NCBI RefSeq assembly: GCF_000968015.1
Contig: NZ_LACH01000012.1
Location: forward strand, 1-64,000
Direction: 5' to 3'
DNA: 64,000 nt
Source: Pseudomonas fluorescens
GTDB taxonomy: Bacteria; Pseudomonadota; Gammaproteobacteria; Pseudomonadales; Pseudomonadaceae
Part shown: piece by piece, positions 44,055 to 52,093 of the stretch
Position numbering within the stretch: the first letter of the stretch is position 1
Layout: the number at the start of each line of letters is the position of its first letter
Position numbers and translations under genes: made by a program
The notes under the pieces: model-generated
The model's input: the letters and a program-made list of their open reading frames with translations, nothing else
Databases searched by the model: none
What the model was told of the DNA's origin: nothing

Positions 44055-46337
44055 CTACGCAGCGATTTTGAGCAGCTCAGCCTCCAAAAGCGCACGTAAT
44101 CCAACCTGCCGTGAGAAAGCCTTTGGAGGCAGCGCGATAGCCTCTTCCACGGCTTCTATGTCACCGACGAAGATTACCTGCACCTGTGCTCGTGTCGCAG
44201 CGGTGTAGACGAATGTGCGGTCAAGGATGCGCGATTTGCGCACTGGGATGATGACCCGCTTGAACTGTGAGCCCTGCGCTTTGTGAACGGTGATGGAGTA
44301 CGCCAGTTCAAGGGAGTCGACGTCAGTATCCAGGATGTAGTGTTGAACCCCATCAAAGGTGGCCATTCCCAGAGCGGTGCAGATGTGAGGCTTGTCTTCA
44401 TCACCCAGATCCACAGATCGTGGCTCGTCGAACACTTCGTCGATCTGGCCAAGCGAGCCATTCTGCAGGTTACGACCCCAATCATTTGCCGTGTACATCA
44501 CAAGATCGCCGACACACAGACCAGTCGACTCGATCTCACCGGTTTCGGGGTTCTCAGCCAGCAATTGCTGGCTATGATCGGCGTACTTGTTGTGGCAGGT
44601 TCGGTTTAGCGCATCGATGCCTGCGAAGCGACATGACCGTGTCGCCGAGAGAATCTGGGTATTCTCGGGATCTTGCTCGTAGAGCCTGATCACGGTGGGA
44701 ATGATCTGTTCATCAGAGCAAGGCAGGAATACAACGTCATCACTCTCATCAGAGCTGAAGTCCGGGCACTGACCGTCTCGAATCTGGCGAGATGCCAAGG
44801 GGATCGCTGAATCCTTGGCTTGGCGTTTGACTTCGATCAGCTCGGTGGTTGGCACGCCGGCCATGCCGCACAGCACGTGCAAAATCAGGCCGGCACCAAT
44901 CGGTGGCAGTTGATACGGATCTCCCACGAGGATCACCTGGGACTCGGGTGGAAGCTTTTGAACCAGCCGGTAGAACGTCACCAAATCCAGCATCGAAGCT
45001 TCGTCGATAACAATAATCGGTGACTGACCCATTTCTTTGTCGCTTACCCGGCCCAGGAAGCCAGCGATAGTCCGCGCTTCGTCGCCCGTAGCCTCGATCA
45101 TACGAGCCGTGGCTCGACCTGACAGAGCCATTTGAAAACGTGGCCGGCCTGTCGTATCCAGTGCTTTGTAGAGGGCTTTGAGGACAGTGGTTTTCCCTAC
45201 GCCTGCGCCGCCAGTGATGATGCTGAATCGCTTCGAGAATGACGTAGCAACGGCATCGCGCTGGGCTTGATTCAACCCAAACGCCGGAAGCCCCAAATGA
45301 GCCCGCTCATCTTCTTCGAAGCGTGCGATCACGTCGCTCACGTTCACAGGAAACAACTGCGGTTGCAGTGAGGGGGTGATGATCAAATCCCGAATGAACT
45401 GCGCGCAGCGCTTTTCCATAATCCAAGAGCCTGGCGCGAACAGCATGGCTCCTACGTTTGCGAGTTCTTTGAATACGAACTGTCCCACCGAGGAGCCGGC
45501 TATCAAAGCGCTCGCCAATGCCGCGCTGGGAGCGGAGTGAGGCTTGATCAGTTGGGCGATCGTCGTATGTAGATCATTCAACGAGCTGCATGTGTGCCCC
45601 TTCTCGGAGGCACGATAGAGCGACTCCTCAAGTGCCGCAGTCAGCCTACGTGGGTCATCCAGGCGAACATCAAAGCTCTCCCTGGCGATCTTATCGACGT
45701 CCGACCAGGCACCGGCAAAGCTAAGCAAACGATAGGGATCGCTGATGAGCGCGGAGATGGTGTTCTTCTTGTGAAAGCGTATGGCTTTCCGGGCGAGGTC
45801 TAACGGGATCCGCTTGTTCTGGACAAAGCGTAGTGTCTTTGCATCGCCATCTTCAGCCCAGCGGCTGAACAATCGCTCCCTCACATCGCTGGTCGGAATG
45901 ATGAGCTCGATTGCCGCGTGATCAGCGTGATCCAGCACCTCGTACAACCGCTCCCCGAGGGCATCCCACAACCGCGTGGCTTTCACTTCCCCGACGCCTT
46001 TGACGTTGTCACCCAACCACTGAATGACTTGAGAGCCACTGGGGCGAACAAGGTGAATATCCTGGACATCGACCGTCATCTCACTGACTGCATATGTACC
46101 GTGAGTCCTCAGGACGGTACTGACTTCACCGTAAACCTCGAAGATGGCACCCACCGCGACGTCTGAAAGCTTGGCGATCGCGTCCGGGACTCGAATGACA
46201 ACCGGGCGTGACCGATCATTGATGCCCCGAACAATGTCCATTCGATGACCGAAAGCGATGCAGCCCTTCCGGTTGGAGGAGCGAATCTTGGTGATACGAA
46301 CGCTGACGCTGATCAGTGAGGGCGCGGCGGCATTCAT
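44055..46337 (-). CDS. RecD2-like SF1B DNA helicase, last gene of the recombinase operon
   Basis: The 760-aa protein has an N-terminal region of about 100 residues of beta-rich character, a helix-hairpin-helix-like stretch near 110-136 (LGDNVKGVGEVKATRLWDALG), and a helicase core: Walker A ITGGAGVGKTTVL (about 374-386), Walker B VIDEASMLD (443-451), motif III VGDPYQLPPIGAG, motif V SITVHKAQGSQF and motif VI YTAATRAQ. This is the layout of RecD2/YrrC, a 5'-3' DNA helicase acting outside RecBCD. Its ATG overlaps the stop of the preceding small gene (ATGA), making it part of the recombinase operon. It may unwind DNA during element excision or replication, or act as a defence helicase. Confidence 0.87.
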   Translation of the reverse strand: MNAAAPSLISVSVRITKIRSSNRKGCIAFGHRMDIVRGINDRSRPVVIRVPDAIAKLSDVAVGAIFEVYGEVSTVLRTHGTYAVSEMTVDVQDIHLVRPSGSQVIQWLGDNVKGVGEVKATRLWDALGERLYEVLDHADHAAIELIIPTSDVRERLFSRWAEDGDAKTLRFVQNKRIPLDLARKAIRFHKKNTISALISDPYRLLSFAGAWSDVDKIARESFDVRLDDPRRLTAALEESLYRASEKGHTCSSLNDLHTTIAQLIKPHSAPSAALASALIAGSSVGQFVFKELANVGAMLFAPGSWIMEKRCAQFIRDLIITPSLQPQLFPVNVSDVIARFEEDERAHLGLPAFGLNQAQRDAVATSFSKRFSIITGGAGVGKTTVLKALYKALDTTGRPRFQMALSGRATARMIEATGDEARTIAGFLGRVSDKEMGQSPIIVIDEASMLDLVTFYRLVQKLPPESQVILVGDPYQLPPIGAGLILHVLCGMAGVPTTELIEVKRQAKDSAIPLASRQIRDGQCPDFSSDESDDVVFLPCSDEQIIPTVIRLYEQDPENTQILSATRSCRFAGIDALNRTCHNKYADHSQQLLAENPETGEIESTGLCVGDLVMYTANDWGRNLQNGSLGQIDEVFDEPRSVDLGDEDKPHICTALGMATFDGVQHYILDTDVDSLELAYSITVHKAQGSQFKRVIIPVRKSRILDRTFVYTAATRAQVQVIFVGDIEAVEEAIALPPKAFSRQVGLRALLEAELLKIAA

Positions 46338-46774
46338 CGCGGCATCCGTCCTGTTTCTTCGAGGAATTCATTCATGAGCGTGTGGCGCTCCAGCATCTGC
46401 TTTGCAGCACTAAGCTCTGCACGCAGCGCCGCGTTTTCCTGCTCCAGCGAGTTCCGCCGCTGAGCATCCTGACGTCGCTGTTTTGCATCGGCATCTCTCA
46501 ATGGAGGTTCCGCTTTCAGCCCAGCCGGCAGCGAAGCCACTAGCGGCGGCAATACGCCTGCGGCCCTGAGCTCGGTTTCAAGATTTTCTAGTGCACTACG
46601 AATAGCTGGGTTCTGCGTGAGCGCACTTTTCCCAAACCCGCACTCCTTTGCGATCTCGGTGCGCTTCAGCTTGCCGTTATGGACGTACTCTCTGAAGTCG
46701 ACATCCGTCTTGGAGGCCGCCCAGGCGAGGAAAGCCGCGAGGTTCTCTTCGGCAATCTGTTGTCCGTTGGCCAT
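46334..46774 (-). CDS. Small HTH/coiled-coil protein, VPA1267-like (TnpC-like)
   Basis: A 146-aa protein. Residues 1-70 (NGQQIAEENLAAFLAWAAS, then GKLKRTEIAKECGFGKSALTQNPAIRSALENLE) look like a helix-turn-helix region. Residues 95-140 form a charged coiled coil (NSLEQENAALRAELSAAKQML). From memory this matches the VPA1267 family, which accompanies VPA1269/integrase genes in Vibrio gamma-mobile-trio islands. The helical small protein recalls TnpC of Tn554. It overlaps both neighbours: one base with the upstream gene, four with the helicase gene. Confidence 0.75.
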   Translation of the reverse strand: MANGQQIAEENLAAFLAWAASKTDVDFREYVHNGKLKRTEIAKECGFGKSALTQNPAIRSALENLETELRAAGVLPPLVASLPAGLKAEPPLRDADAKQRRQDAQRRNSLEQENAALRAELSAAKQMLERHTLMNEFLEETGRMPR

Positions 46775-47187
46775 CAGGATTTCTTCTCCGCCGAATGACG
46801 ATCAACAGGCAGCAGTGGCGCATCCAGTTTCGCTGCCGAGACGTTGAATTTGTAAGCGTTGTACTGCCAGCGCTGGAAGCGCTCCAGAAGACGTTCATTT
46901 TCGAGCGTCAGCCTGCTGTTTTCAGCCTCCAAGCGCCGAATACGTTGAGCCGCAATGTCGAGACTAGGGGGTCGTTTTTTAACGACCGCTCCCGAGCGCA
47001 ACAGCTTTTTCTGGTGATCGAATGCGGACTTGATCGCCTCGTGCGAGCTCAGTGTTTGCCGCGTGGGCCTGCCACCGACTATCGCTGCTGCCTCGTCGCA
47101 CAGGGTCTCCCAGCCGAGCTTCCCATCCCAGCCGTCAATCAGCGAGACGATCCTTTGGATATCGTCTTCTGTTAGATGTTTAGCCAT
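46774..47187 (-). CDS. Small HTH/coiled-coil accessory protein of the recombinase module
   Basis: A 137-aa protein starting MAKHLTEDDIQRIVSLIDGWDGKLGWETLCDEAA. The N-terminal half includes GGRPTRQTLSSHEAIKSAFDHQK, a possible DNA-binding helix pair. The C-terminal half has a leucine-rich coiled coil (QRIRRLEAENSRLTLENERLLERF). ATG 47187 lies two bases after the stop of the 675-aa recombinase. Its stop overlaps the next start by one base (TGATG). It is probably an accessory DNA-binding factor for recombination; no named family is certain. Confidence 0.72.
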   Translation of the reverse strand: MAKHLTEDDIQRIVSLIDGWDGKLGWETLCDEAAAIVGGRPTRQTLSSHEAIKSAFDHQKKLLRSGAVVKKRPPSLDIAAQRIRRLEAENSRLTLENERLLERFQRWQYNAYKFNVSAAKLDAPLLPVDRHSAEKKS

Positions 47188-47189
47188 TA

Positions 47190-49217
47190 TCAAATGCCCA
47201 TCAATTCGCGAAGCTCATCCATATCAAGCTCATCACCTTCATCGCTTTGAGCTGGTGGGGTCGGAGCAGCGAGCTTTTTAGTGGTAGACCGCGCAGCAAT
47301 GGCACGCTTTAACGGACTGAACTCCTGGTCGCTTGAGAGGCGGACGATCGTCCCGTCTGGCACGTCCGGGGACTCCAAAATCTGGATCAACTGGTTCGCT
47401 CGTTCAAGCGTTTTGAGTTGATGCTGAGTCCACCTGTCAGCCCCATATACGCCCTGCTCTTCTGCATTCTGAGACTTCGCCAGCTGCATCTGGATGCCAT
47501 CCCGGTGCGCCTTGAGTCTTTCCAGTTTCACAGACTCACCTTTTACACAGACTTGCTCGGTGCAGTTGAGGCAATCACGGTGTTTCTGGCATGGCACCAT
47601 TGCAAAGCTATGCACGCAAAACCCGTAGTCGGTGACATGGGCGATACCTTCACCAATCTCCTCCAGGTCTGCATAGGTCACCGGAGCGTTAGTTCTTACC
47701 TTACCCAAGGCACCACCGACTCCAGCCTCGCGAGCCATTTCAACGTATTCATCATCGTGCATATGATTGTACGTGGCGTTTTGGTGAATATTTTTACGCC
47801 CCGACCACTTTGCAATGTCCAGTTGTCCTAAACCGCCGCGATTAGCCAGCGTATTCAAATAGTGTCGAATCTGATGCGAAACCATGTGCATTGGTGACCC
47901 ATCTACATCCTTATACCCGTAGCGCTCCCAAATACTGCGTTCCTGGCCATCGATGTAGTTGATATCTGTGCTGAAGAGGCTCTTGCCCGGCGTCCAGACA
48001 ACTACAGGACTGGTACTCAAATCCAGCCTGAGCTCATGTTGTCGGAAACAGCACAACGCATTGACATACTCAATATGTCGCTCCTTATTCTTCCAAGGCC
48101 AGTCAGCAGGAAGCTTGCTTTTGCAAAACTCGTTCAAGAAATCAAGAGTGATTTGACCCTTTCTAGATTTCAGCGCTTTATAAGGCTCATAACTCCCCAA
48201 TAAGCTGCGAACGGCATTATCCGGGCGAGCTCCCCCTTTAACACCCAGCGCTTCGCAAATCTGCAGGGTACTAAGTGGTTGATCATCGGGCACCTTAGGG
48301 CAGTCGGCGTGTCGGTAAAATTTATCCGGATTTTCCTTGTACCACTGTGCCAATGCTCTCCCCGGTGCCGACAACTCTTTCAGTCGACGAACCGCCTCTT
48401 CCGCCACACCAACCATAACAGTCGGCAACCATTTGATATCTGATTCGTATCCTTTGCCAGCATAGAACCTTAGACCAACTCTTGGTTGACCTTTACTGTC
48501 ATTTTCATAATGCAAGCAGTTCAGCGGTAAATCTTGCACTTCAGAGATTCTAGAAGGAGCGCACAGACACAATGCAAAAATCGCGGTTGTGAATCTATCC
48601 TTAGGATCTTGCAAATCGTTATAAAACATCTCTGCCATTGCTTCCATGGCACCGGGCGGAGGCATTTTCTCATCGCGCCTTTGCCTTCCTTCTTCAGAAG
48701 TGCTGTGAATCTCCATTTCCTTTGAAAATGGATTGCGCCAACTGATTGGATTAGCAATTATTTGGCTTTCGTTCAAGAACTCGACCAAATGTACCAAACT
48801 TAAGCCCGCTTGATAGGCAGTGGCCTTGTAGGTCTTAGCTACCTCACCCGCAGCGTCCATAACATCAATGTCCACCAGGGTAATATCTGCATATCCTTTT
48901 TTATTTAGTAATGCCTGCTCAATACAGCGAATAGCTTTGAATTCGTTCTTCAGCTTTTTTGGACTATGGCCTTGCTGATACCGAACATATGCTTTGGCAA
49001 AATCCATAATGGATGAATCAAGCAAATGCTCAGGTTTGTAGCCGCGCGATGGCACATCTTTTTTTGTAAAATTTCCGACGCCGGGCCAAGCATCTTGACC
49101 CCAATTCAAGTTGGCACCAAAAACTGTTAATTGATTTCTACACATATCGACAAAATCAATAAGATTTTTTCTGCAATTCAGCTGGTGTTGAGGAACGAAT
49201 AGAATGACATTAGACAT
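47190..49217 (-). CDS. Large tyrosine recombinase with C-terminal Cys cluster (VPA1269/GmtZ-like)
   Basis: A 675-aa integrase-family protein. The catalytic domain shows the first arginine in LCAPSRISEVQDLP, the HxxR box in MVSHQIRHYLNTLANRG, and the nucleophile region in GRKNIHQNATYNHMHDDEY. After it comes a probable zinc site DYGFCVHSFAMVPCQKHRDCLNCTEQVC near residues 540-568, then a coiled coil and an acidic tail. The size and the Cys motif are unlike XerC/D or phage integrases. They fit the large recombinase of Tn554-like or gamma-mobile-trio modules. It overlaps the upstream recombinase by 8 bp. Confidence 0.82.
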   Translation of the reverse strand: MSNVILFVPQHQLNCRKNLIDFVDMCRNQLTVFGANLNWGQDAWPGVGNFTKKDVPSRGYKPEHLLDSSIMDFAKAYVRYQQGHSPKKLKNEFKAIRCIEQALLNKKGYADITLVDIDVMDAAGEVAKTYKATAYQAGLSLVHLVEFLNESQIIANPISWRNPFSKEMEIHSTSEEGRQRRDEKMPPPGAMEAMAEMFYNDLQDPKDRFTTAIFALCLCAPSRISEVQDLPLNCLHYENDSKGQPRVGLRFYAGKGYESDIKWLPTVMVGVAEEAVRRLKELSAPGRALAQWYKENPDKFYRHADCPKVPDDQPLSTLQICEALGVKGGARPDNAVRSLLGSYEPYKALKSRKGQITLDFLNEFCKSKLPADWPWKNKERHIEYVNALCCFRQHELRLDLSTSPVVVWTPGKSLFSTDINYIDGQERSIWERYGYKDVDGSPMHMVSHQIRHYLNTLANRGGLGQLDIAKWSGRKNIHQNATYNHMHDDEYVEMAREAGVGGALGKVRTNAPVTYADLEEIGEGIAHVTDYGFCVHSFAMVPCQKHRDCLNCTEQVCVKGESVKLERLKAHRDGIQMQLAKSQNAEEQGVYGADRWTQHQLKTLERANQLIQILESPDVPDGTIVRLSSDQEFSPLKRAIAARSTTKKLAAPTPPAQSDEGDELDMDELRELMGI

Positions 49218-50724
49218 AAGCTTCTCCGGCCTTGGCAGCTTTGCAACGACAAACTACATCACTAACCGCCAAAATCAGACGATCATTAACGGAGGCAATT
49301 TTCAGATCACCGGTATTCTCGTATACGCTGTCGCGATCGCTAATGAGCTGTTCAAGCACAGCTTCATGCGGGCCGTCCAACCAGGGTTGGAAATGCATGC
49401 AGGTGTAGCAAGCAATTGGCGCCAGTGCACTGCAAAAGCCATAGCTACCGCAGCTGCCAACATTCCCTGAGCGGCCACAGATCCTGCTGCTGGGATCTCC
49501 CGCTCTGCGCGCTTGGCTCTCACTGGTAATGAGTACGCCCTGAAACTGTTGCGCAATAGGGCCCAGTTGCAACGCTACCGCCTTGTCAATTCGCTCCACT
49601 ATCTCAGGGATATTTTTGACGTATACGCCCACATTCTGAGTATCGGAGTGATCCAGAGCCTCGGCGATTACGTACTCGCCGAGGCCCTCTCGACCAAGGT
49701 TAGTTCCCAAGGTGTATCGAAACCGCGTAGGGTTAAGATGGATAGGAAACCCAGTCCGCTCACTAATAACACTTATGGTCAATGCAACTCTAGCCAATGC
49801 TTCATTAACCCGGTTTGTGGGCATATGCAGCATGTCATACTCCAACTGATCTGACAGCGGAATATCCGACCGAAAATGCTTTAGCTCGGCAAACAGAGGA
49901 AGTTCACCCATAATGCCACGATCAAGTCCCTGCCCCATCCGCACAGAAAACTCTTCTACTGTGAACTCAGCTTGCTGTTGCAGCAACAGCCACAGGTCTT
50001 CTACTACGGAAAACTTTTTAAAAGACCTTCTCCAGCCCTCGTGACGCTGCTTGGCCCTTGGAAAATTAATATAATACTTACCGTCTTGGGGAAGCAGATC
50101 TTTGACTTTAAGCGCAGCGAGCTGGCCTGGGCGTCGCCCTGTCATCGCGAGCGTCATGATCACGCAAGTATCACTCAACGCGAGATCGCCATTACCAAAA
50201 GCGGCCAAAACACTTTCAGTAACCGCCGACATTTCAATATCAGTCAGTGGCCCTGCCTCTGGACACATGGATTGAACGGCATAACCTTTTTCGTTTCCTT
50301 TAATCGTCCATTTATCGAGCAAGGCCAATGAATCCTTTGGAATTCCAGGATACCCCAGCTGCGCCCACTGACGAATCAAGCCCCTAAGAGTGCCCATATA
50401 CCATTCGGTGTGTTTATCTAACGATGAACGATAAGAGATCAACGACACCACACTGAAGGGCGGCTGACCCTTCGTGGCATCCAAATAATCCTTGCAGCGA
50501 TAGAACAAGTTATATACATGCTTGGCGGAAGACGTTTTCGAATAAAACGCCAAAACATTTTTCAATGAATTGTATGTATCCGCATCCAGATAATCTGAAA
50601 TAGCAACTATAGGGATATCGACATCCTTGCTCAGCTTCCAGCGTTCGGCGTCAAGTGAGAATTCTCGACCATCCCTTGATAAAAAACTATCGGAGCGCAA
50701 TAGACTTTCGATACTGACCCTCAT
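49210..50724 (-). CDS. Second tyrosine recombinase, HxxR box altered to NxxR
   Basis: At 504 aa it shows the first catalytic arginine in MTGRRPGQLAALKVKDLL, a second box LNPTRFRYTLGTNLGREG where the expected histidine is asparagine, and the histidine-tyrosine end ALDHSDTQNVGVYVKN. A Cys-rich C-terminal segment follows (CGRSGNVGSCGSYGFCSALAPIACYTCMHF in sequence order), probably a zinc site. It overlaps the first recombinase by four bases (ATGA). The histidine change may reduce but need not abolish catalysis, since arginines and tyrosine remain. Confidence 0.82.
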   Translation of the reverse strand: MRVSIESLLRSDSFLSRDGREFSLDAERWKLSKDVDIPIVAISDYLDADTYNSLKNVLAFYSKTSSAKHVYNLFYRCKDYLDATKGQPPFSVVSLISYRSSLDKHTEWYMGTLRGLIRQWAQLGYPGIPKDSLALLDKWTIKGNEKGYAVQSMCPEAGPLTDIEMSAVTESVLAAFGNGDLALSDTCVIMTLAMTGRRPGQLAALKVKDLLPQDGKYYINFPRAKQRHEGWRRSFKKFSVVEDLWLLLQQQAEFTVEEFSVRMGQGLDRGIMGELPLFAELKHFRSDIPLSDQLEYDMLHMPTNRVNEALARVALTISVISERTGFPIHLNPTRFRYTLGTNLGREGLGEYVIAEALDHSDTQNVGVYVKNIPEIVERIDKAVALQLGPIAQQFQGVLITSESQARRAGDPSSRICGRSGNVGSCGSYGFCSALAPIACYTCMHFQPWLDGPHEAVLEQLISDRDSVYENTGDLKIASVNDRLILAVSDVVCRCKAAKAGEAYV

Positions 50725-51950
50725 ACATCCCCCTCACGCTTCGATTTATTCTTACCAAGGATTTTTTCTTGCATCGCAAGAGCCGCAATACCAGCCTGCT
50801 CTTTGATGTGCCTGCGGTTGTATAATGCTGGCATTTTAGACGTCTGGCTCCAGCCAAGTAACTTGGCGCGCATCTGTTGCTCTTTCTCCGGCGGCACACC
50901 CTTTTCGTCCATGATTTTAGAGAAGTCGTAATTCCAGTGATGCCTTAGAGCGTGAGCATGAACGCCTTTGAATTCGGATGCGGATGACGCAAGCTGCGAC
51001 AAAAACTTGCCAAAGCCCGAGTTCGACAACGGTTGCCCCTCAAACGGCCCGGATTTATGCGTTACAAATAGATAACCATGCTTGTTAGCCTTTGGAACTC
51101 TAGCGCGGTGTTTTCCAATATAGGCTTCAACAGCATCAATAATGTCACCACTAAGAGGTATCTCTCGCCCCAACGTCTTGGCGAGAGGTTGATATTTGCG
51201 AGAATCGAATCGCGAGTCCGGTCGCCTGACCACTTTTACGGTTCGTTTGCTGAACGAAAAATCTTCGACTCGCAAATTCAGCAGTTCCCCGCGCCGCATT
51301 CCAGTTGCCTGCAAGATAATGAACATCAGTGCGTTACGAACCTGTACTGCGAAATCAGCAACAGGATTTTTTTCAGATCCAGGCTCAAGTGCCTCAGTAA
51401 TAGCCTCCAGCACTTCCACACTGAGATAGTTATCTTCGCGATCGGTTAGAGATCTAGTGTCCTTTTTAGGCCTATTTTCCTTGATCAGACGAACCATTTC
51501 GTCGATGGCATCGCTGCTCACCTGAGTTCGTGGGTGAAGCCTATTGGCCAGGAATTGCAGATATTGCGCGATAACGGATAGCCGTAGGTACTGACTGTCT
51601 GACCCCACCACTCGCACTTCTTGCTTGATCGCTCGCACGTTGGTTGCAAGCTGCTGTGCCGGCACGAGGGGAATCTGCATGAAGTCGCGAAGGGAATGAA
51701 TTTCGTGAGTCAACAGCAGCTCGCTGCGCTCAAAGCGCGACTCCAGCTCAATACAGTAATAGTCCTGCCATGCGTAAAGGGCTTTGATCGCGGTTAGGGA
51801 GTTGATGATCGTGTTAATGGCGAGGCCTGCCCCTCGCAGCTCCGCTGTCACGAACAGCGTCGGGTAGAACAACGGCATGCCCGACTCATCCACCAGCACG
51901 GCGAACCGCTCCCCTCTACTTCCTGTAAACCGTCGAATCGATAGCTGCAT
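50721..51950 (-). CDS. First tyrosine recombinase of the trio (GmtY/TnpA-like)
   Basis: A 409-aa recombinase with the full catalytic set: arginine in LQATGMRRGELLNLRVED, HALRHHW for HxxR, LGWSQTSKMPALYN with the likely tyrosine nucleophile in the last part. An N-terminal SAM-like core-binding region is present at about 90-150. ATG 51950 has GAGGTGG 2 bases upstream; an in-frame TTG at 51980 is weaker. It is the first gene of the operon, nearest the ssb end. Confidence 0.87.
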   Translation of the reverse strand: MQLSIRRFTGSRGERFAVLVDESGMPLFYPTLFVTAELRGAGLAINTIINSLTAIKALYAWQDYYCIELESRFERSELLLTHEIHSLRDFMQIPLVPAQQLATNVRAIKQEVRVVGSDSQYLRLSVIAQYLQFLANRLHPRTQVSSDAIDEMVRLIKENRPKKDTRSLTDREDNYLSVEVLEAITEALEPGSEKNPVADFAVQVRNALMFIILQATGMRRGELLNLRVEDFSFSKRTVKVVRRPDSRFDSRKYQPLAKTLGREIPLSGDIIDAVEAYIGKHRARVPKANKHGYLFVTHKSGPFEGQPLSNSGFGKFLSQLASSASEFKGVHAHALRHHWNYDFSKIMDEKGVPPEKEQQMRAKLLGWSQTSKMPALYNRRHIKEQAGIAALAMQEKILGKNKSKREGDV

Positions 51951-51978
51951 GTCCACCTCGAAATCCTTACGTAAATTC

Positions 51979-52007
51979 AAGGTAGGAGACTACTAAAAAT
52001 CGGTCAA
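51979..52007 (-). promoter_or_regulatory. Candidate promoter of the recombinase operon
   Basis: On the minus strand TTGACC (52007-52002) and TACCTT (51984-51979) are separated by 17 bases, 29 bases ahead of the first recombinase start. The -35 matches the consensus well and the -10 poorly. Confidence 0.35.
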
Positions 52008-52033
52008 GAAATTTTTTACAGCCCTAAAACGAC

Positions 52034-52054
52034 AAAACCCCCGCGATGCGGGGG
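52034..52054 (-). terminator. Rho-independent terminator next to ssb
   Basis: CCCCCGC-GAT-GCGGGGG forms a perfect seven-pair stem followed, on the minus strand, by TTTT. It terminates ssb transcription before the recombinase operon. It lies inside the right direct repeat, so it may belong to the island rather than the host. Confidence 0.85.
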
Positions 52055-52064
52055 TCTTGAGCCT

Positions 52065-52077
52065 AAACTTTACAAAA
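52065..52077 (+). repeat. Right direct repeat (candidate attR core)
   Basis: AAACTTTACAAAA, identical to 43038-43050, 17 bp beyond the ssb stop codon. In this copy it is followed by two further A residues. Confidence 0.65.
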
Positions 52078-52093
52078 AAGTCTAAGGTGACTG

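Larger units (their letters stand above)
43038..52077. mobile_element. Integrated 9.0-kb island with three tyrosine recombinases
   Basis: The segment between the ycaO-type gene and the 3' end of ssb is bounded by the 13-bp direct repeat AAACTTTACAAAA. It contains only a possible nuclease toxin gene and a six-gene leftward operon: three distinct tyrosine recombinases, two small coiled-coil proteins and a RecD2-like helicase. The recombinase part is visibly richer in A/T than the flanking core genes. No REP sequences are present, unlike the 38 kb to its left. The module resembles Tn554-like (TnpA-TnpB-TnpC) and gamma-mobile-trio elements. No conjugation, phage structural or transposase genes of other types are seen. 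The ends are inferred from the repeat, not from comparison with an empty site. Confidence 0.8.

Noticed and set aside
47190-51950. RIT (recombinase-in-trio) element
   Set aside because: RIT recombinases are, as I recall, about 300-420 aa each and flanked by terminal inverted repeats. Here the proteins are 409, 504 and 675 aa, two have Cys clusters, and I see direct rather than inverted repeats at the ends.
43038-52077. Prophage or integrative conjugative element
   Set aside because: There are no capsid, tail, lysis, relaxase or type IV secretion genes. The content is restricted to recombinases, small accessory proteins, a helicase and one cargo gene.
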